Positions 5,099 to 6,886 of a stretch of 6,886 nt of DNA are shown one piece after another. The translations under genes were made by a program, and so were the position numbers. The DNA comes from JAGVMG01 sp964461105. GTDB lineage: Bacteria; Chlamydiota; Chlamydiia; Chlamydiales; Rhabdochlamydiaceae. Each line of letters starts with the position of its first letter. Positions within the stretch are counted from its first letter, which is position 1. Below the pieces are notes generated by a model. That model did no database searches. It was given only the letters and a program-made list of their open reading frames with translations, and was not told the DNA's origin. The DNA lies in assembly GCA_964461105.1 (NCBI GenBank), contig CAYWSY010000101.1, forward strand, positions 1-6,886, in the 5' to 3' direction.

Positions 5099-6199
5099 TC
5101 AGGTTTCCAAAGGAGGCTCTCCTAAACGTTTGAGCGTCCTGAAATGGGATCTCAAAGCAGAGAAAAAGGAGGGATTTTCATGATAGGGAAGGCCAAATTC
5201 TTGAGCTGTCATTTGGACAATCGGGGAAATTTTCCGCAGATGTGTATGACAAATATGAGGGAAAATATGGTGCTCAATCTGAAAATTCAGTCCCCCGAGC
5301 AGAAAGGTAACCAGCCAATTTTTCCGAGCAAAATTGCATGTGGTAGTCAGTTGATGTTTCGCAAATGTATTTTCAATCTTTCCGTCACCATTCGGAGTTG
5401 GGAAAGCGACATTTTCCACGATATGAGCCAGTTGAAAGATAAGCGTTACTGTAATGCCCATCGTCGCCAAGAAGACGACGTAACCGAGCAACACCTGCCA
5501 CCACGCCATAGATAAGATGCACATTGGGAGCACAAGAAATAACCCGATATGAATCGCTTTAAAACCAATCATAAAGAAAAGCTCAAGTGGGGAGGGCTTT
5601 GCCGCACGCGTAGGGGCTCCTGAAAGGATCAAGTATAACCGTTTAAAGTCAGAAAAATAGACCCAACGGAGTAAGTTTAAACTATACAAGAATGGAGCAT
5701 ACCAATTTTGGAAACGGTGGAATCGATGATGAGGAGCATCAGGACACAGACGCAACAAAAAAGGAGCGTCCAAATCCGCATCGTGTTCGATAACATTGGT
5801 AAACGTATGATGATCAACTGTATGTTCTTTTCTCCAATAAAAGGAACTGGTGCCAAAGAGATCCATTAGCAAACCTAAAGCACGATTGACCGCTGCATTG
5901 GAAACATACGCACCATGTAGCGCATCGTGGATGATGTTCATTGTCCCAAAAGAGACGACCAAACCTAACAGCACATTCAATCCAATCAATCCCCAAGGAC
6001 CGACTAAATTCATCAAGATCAGCGAAAAGGTCAGCCCCATCACGCAAACCATAAAAATTGATTTACAAAACATAAACCGGTTTGCCTTCGAAGAGAGTCC
6101 ACGTTCTTGGAAATAGTGGTTCACACGAGCCCTTAAGACGCGGATAAAATCACATCCCTCTTCACGCGTAAACGAAATTTTTTTGGAATCAGATGACAT
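5099..6199 (-). CDS. Membrane fatty-acid desaturase of the QxxHH type
   Basis: This 366-residue integral membrane protein carries the three histidine boxes of the di-iron membrane desaturases: HDALH (91-95), HTVDHH (126-131) with the nearby EHDADLD (138-144), and QIEHH (307-311). Hydrophobic segments lie at about 47-67, 69-88, 206-230 and 233-258, giving the usual arrangement with all boxes on the cytoplasmic side. A Gln in the third box is characteristic of front-end (delta-5/6-like) and related acyl-lipid desaturases (COG3239 type). No N-terminal cytochrome b5 domain (HPGG) is present, so a separate electron donor such as ferredoxin is needed. It would introduce a double bond into membrane-lipid acyl chains; position and substrate cannot be told from sequence. 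The ATG at 6199 has GAGAGAGG just upstream. The gene leads the operon with the release factor; no clear promoter of its own is seen. Confidence 0.9.
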   Translation of the reverse strand: MSSDSKKISFTREEGCDFIRVLRARVNHYFQERGLSSKANRFMFCKSIFMVCVMGLTFSLILMNLVGPWGLIGLNVLLGLVVSFGTMNIIHDALHGAYVSNAAVNRALGLLMDLFGTSSFYWRKEHTVDHHTFTNVIEHDADLDAPFLLRLCPDAPHHRFHRFQNWYAPFLYSLNLLRWVYFSDFKRLYLILSGAPTRAAKPSPLELFFMIGFKAIHIGLFLVLPMCILSMAWWQVLLGYVVFLATMGITVTLIFQLAHIVENVAFPTPNGDGKIENTFAKHQLTTTCNFARKNWLVTFLLGGLNFQIEHHIFPHICHTHLRKISPIVQMTAQEFGLPYHENPSFFSALRSHFRTLKRLGEPPLET

Positions 6200-6240
6200 A
6201 AACCTCTCTCTTTGAGTACTTAAAAGATCATCAAGATCTG

Positions 6241-6246
6241 TATAAT
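6241..6246 (+). promoter_or_regulatory. Perfect -10 hexamer upstream of a small ORF
   Basis: TATAAT matches the bacterial -10 consensus exactly on the plus strand. Just before it is a short inverted repeat, AGATC (6225-6229) and GATCT (6235-6239). No good -35 is found at 16-18 bases (ACTTAA at 6218-6223). A perfect hexamer is expected several times by chance in a window of this base composition, so the call rests on the downstream ribosome-binding site and ORF. Confidence 0.3.
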
Positions 6247-6249
6247 CAG

Positions 6250-6292
6250 TTAGGGTCCATTTGCGGCCCCGTAGCTGTTCATGATACCCTAA
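6250..6292 (+). other. Possible leader stem-loop
   Basis: TTAGGGT (6250-6256) is perfectly complementary to ACCCTAA (6286-6292) across a 29-base loop with little internal pairing. The last bases of the right arm abut the AAAGGAG ribosome-binding site of the small ORF, so folding could affect its access. A second copy of ATACCCTA at 6338-6345 could pair with the same left arm instead. A 7-bp match within this distance can occur by chance. Confidence 0.25.
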
Positions 6293-6303
6293 AAGGAGAT
6301 TGT

Positions 6304-6357
6304 ATGCAATGGCGCAAAGAAAAAATTAAAATATTCAATACCCTACTTTTTCTTTAG
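6304..6357 (+). CDS. Possible 17-residue small protein or leader peptide
   Basis: An ATG at 6304 follows AAGGAG (6293-6298) by five bases and opens 17 codons, MQWRKEKIKIFNTLLFL, to a TAG at 6355-6357. The peptide has a basic first half and a hydrophobic end. It lies in the 143-base gap between the lipoprotein and desaturase genes on the opposite strand and overlaps the lipoprotein's last 15 bases. The ribosome-binding site is among the better ones in the window, and a TATAAT lies 58 bases before the ATG. No family is recognised. It could be a real small protein, part of a small RNA, or chance. Confidence 0.3.
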   Translation: MQWRKEKIKIFNTLLFL

Positions 6358-6729
6358 CACCTCGAGAAGCGTCGTGATCTTTTGAGAAAGGGTACGATAC
6401 GACGTTAACAAGATTAAAGAAGGAAGAGCTAATGCAAGCAAGATCACGACAATCAAAATTGGGAAAAGAATCGGATGAATATTTAACTGATTCATTGCTT
6501 GCTGTAAGAAGGCTGTGCTTCCAGCAATGACCTCTTTAGACTCTGCAAGAGTTTTAGTCGATTCCATGACAGCCAAGGTGTTTTCATGAATGACCTCAGA
6601 ACTTTTCTGAACTGCGGTTGTATTTCCCAAGATCATTTCGTTGCTGCGATCCATACTCTCATTCAGGGATTGCAAATTACCACAACCCGCTAAGATCATT
6701 AGGGCAACAACTAAAAGTGATCTTCTCAT
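6343..6729 (-). CDS. Lipoprotein with heptad-repeat coiled coil and C-terminal membrane helix
   Basis: From the ATG at 6729 the protein has 128 residues. It begins with a lipoprotein signal peptide, MRRSLLVVALMILAGC, with lipobox LAGC and Cys16 as the lipidated residue; Gly-Asn follows, which by the E. coli sorting rule favours the outer membrane. Residues 19-81 are nine unbroken heptads, each starting with L, M, I or V and mostly with Ser or Asn at the fourth place; two read ILGNTTA (33-39) and IHENTLA (47-53), the IxxNTxx form seen in trimeric coiled coils. A hydrophobic helix spans about 87-109 (ILFPILIVVILLALALPS), then a short tail ending in KKK, placing the C-terminus in the cytoplasm. 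AAGG at 6739-6736 lies six bases before this ATG; an upstream in-frame ATG at 6762 lacks a site and would bury the signal peptide. No named family is recognised. Confidence 0.75.
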   Translation of the reverse strand: MRRSLLVVALMILAGCGNLQSLNESMDRSNEMILGNTTAVQKSSEVIHENTLAVMESTKTLAESKEVIAGSTAFLQQAMNQLNIHPILFPILIVVILLALALPSLILLTSYRTLSQKITTLLEVLKKK

Positions 6730-6767
6730 AAAACACCTTAATTTAAAAAAACACAGCCACAATTCAG

Positions 6768-6795
6768 ATCTTATTCTTTAAGACATTAATTTCAA
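6768..6795 (-). promoter_or_regulatory. Candidate promoter of the lipoprotein gene
   Basis: On the minus strand TTGAAA (6795-6790) is followed after 16 bases by TAAGAT (6773-6768), four of six bases matching the -10 consensus. Start would fall near 6761, giving a leader of about 32 bases that includes a run of T before the AAGG site. Moderate match only. Confidence 0.35.
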
Positions 6796-6828
6796 TGCAT
6801 TTTCACAAAAAATATTTACACCCCTTCC

Positions 6829-6886
6829 GATTCAAAGGCCCCCTAAAGGACTGATTCAAAGCCCCGGCTTTGAATCAGTCCTTTAG
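6829..6886. repeat. Perfect 44-base inverted repeat at the window edge, with an extra direct copy of its inner motif
   Basis: The arms 6843-6863 and 6866-6886 are exact reverse complements (21 bases each) around a CC centre; as RNA or extruded DNA this would form about 20 base pairs with a four-base loop. The motif GATTCAAAG inside the left arm (6853-6861) recurs just upstream at 6829-6837, in both cases followed by a run of C, and appears inverted in the right arm (6868-6876). The right arm ends on the last base of the window, so the element may extend further. No T run is seen on the minus side, so a minus-strand terminator is not supported; the plus side is beyond the window. It could be a dispersed palindromic repeat, a terminator, or an assembly end. 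Confidence 0.85.

Noticed and set aside
5144..5515. 123-codon plus-strand open frame inside the desaturase gene
   Set aside because: It lies wholly opposite the desaturase coding sequence, including the region of the QIEHH box, and its translation has no domain character.
6251..6283. Ten-codon minus-strand ORF (MNSYGAANGP) in the gap before the desaturase, as a leader peptide
   Set aside because: It has only a weak AGGG upstream, no run of regulatory codons and no terminator or antiterminator pair between it and the desaturase.
6257..6300. tRNA-like wording (GGCCCCGTAGCT) in the desaturase-lipoprotein gap
   Set aside because: No acceptor, D-arm, anticodon or T-arm set can be folded and there is no GTTCGA-type T loop.
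6730..6762. Upstream ATG for the lipoprotein adding 11 residues
   Set aside because: It has no ribosome-binding site and would put MWLCFFKLRCF before a complete lipoprotein signal peptide; the ATG at 6729 has AAGG at the right distance.

Overview
The window (about 42% GC by eye) carries eight confidently called protein genes packed with short gaps. They have bacterial features: Shine-Dalgarno sites, Sec and lipoprotein signals, a type II toxin-antitoxin pair and a factor-independent terminator. No rRNA, tRNA, CRISPR array, transposase or phage gene is visible. The lipoprotein and exported proteins point to a Gram-negative cell. Two glycosyltransferases of families best known from eukaryotic Golgi enzymes (GT10 and GT17), a release factor resembling mitochondrial MTRFR and a QxxHH desaturase together recall an amoeba- or animal-associated bacterium such as an environmental Chlamydiota. 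That assignment is an inference from gene content, not proven.

Left part, plus strand: an exported GT10 fucosyltransferase-like protein (66-1139), a higBA-type toxin-antitoxin pair (1194-1797) with a palindrome upstream that could be its operator, and a secreted DUF2147 protein (1860-2360). The DUF2147 gene overlaps tail to tail with a minus-strand, membrane-anchored GT17 glycosyltransferase (2338-3267).

Middle: a DEAD-box RNA helicase of RhlE type (3414-4652, plus) is divergent from the GT17 gene and ends in a strong hairpin-plus-T terminator. Facing it on the minus strand is a two-gene unit: a membrane fatty-acid desaturase (5099-6199) followed 15 bases later by a small GGQ-containing ribosome-rescue release factor (4685-5083).

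Right part: a 143-base gap holds a perfect -10 hexamer, a possible stem-loop and a 17-codon ORF with a strong ribosome-binding site on the plus strand. Next is a minus-strand lipoprotein (6343-6729) built from heptads that include the IxxNTxx signature of trimeric coiled coils, followed by a transmembrane helix. The last 44 bases are a perfect inverted repeat with 21-base arms that stops exactly at the window edge.

Most of the window is ordinary housekeeping and envelope genes. The less ordinary points are the export and anchoring signals on the two eukaryote-like glycosyltransferases, a 9-T tract behind two staggered start codons of the fucosyltransferase gene, the coiled-coil lipoprotein with a second membrane anchor, and the terminal palindrome.
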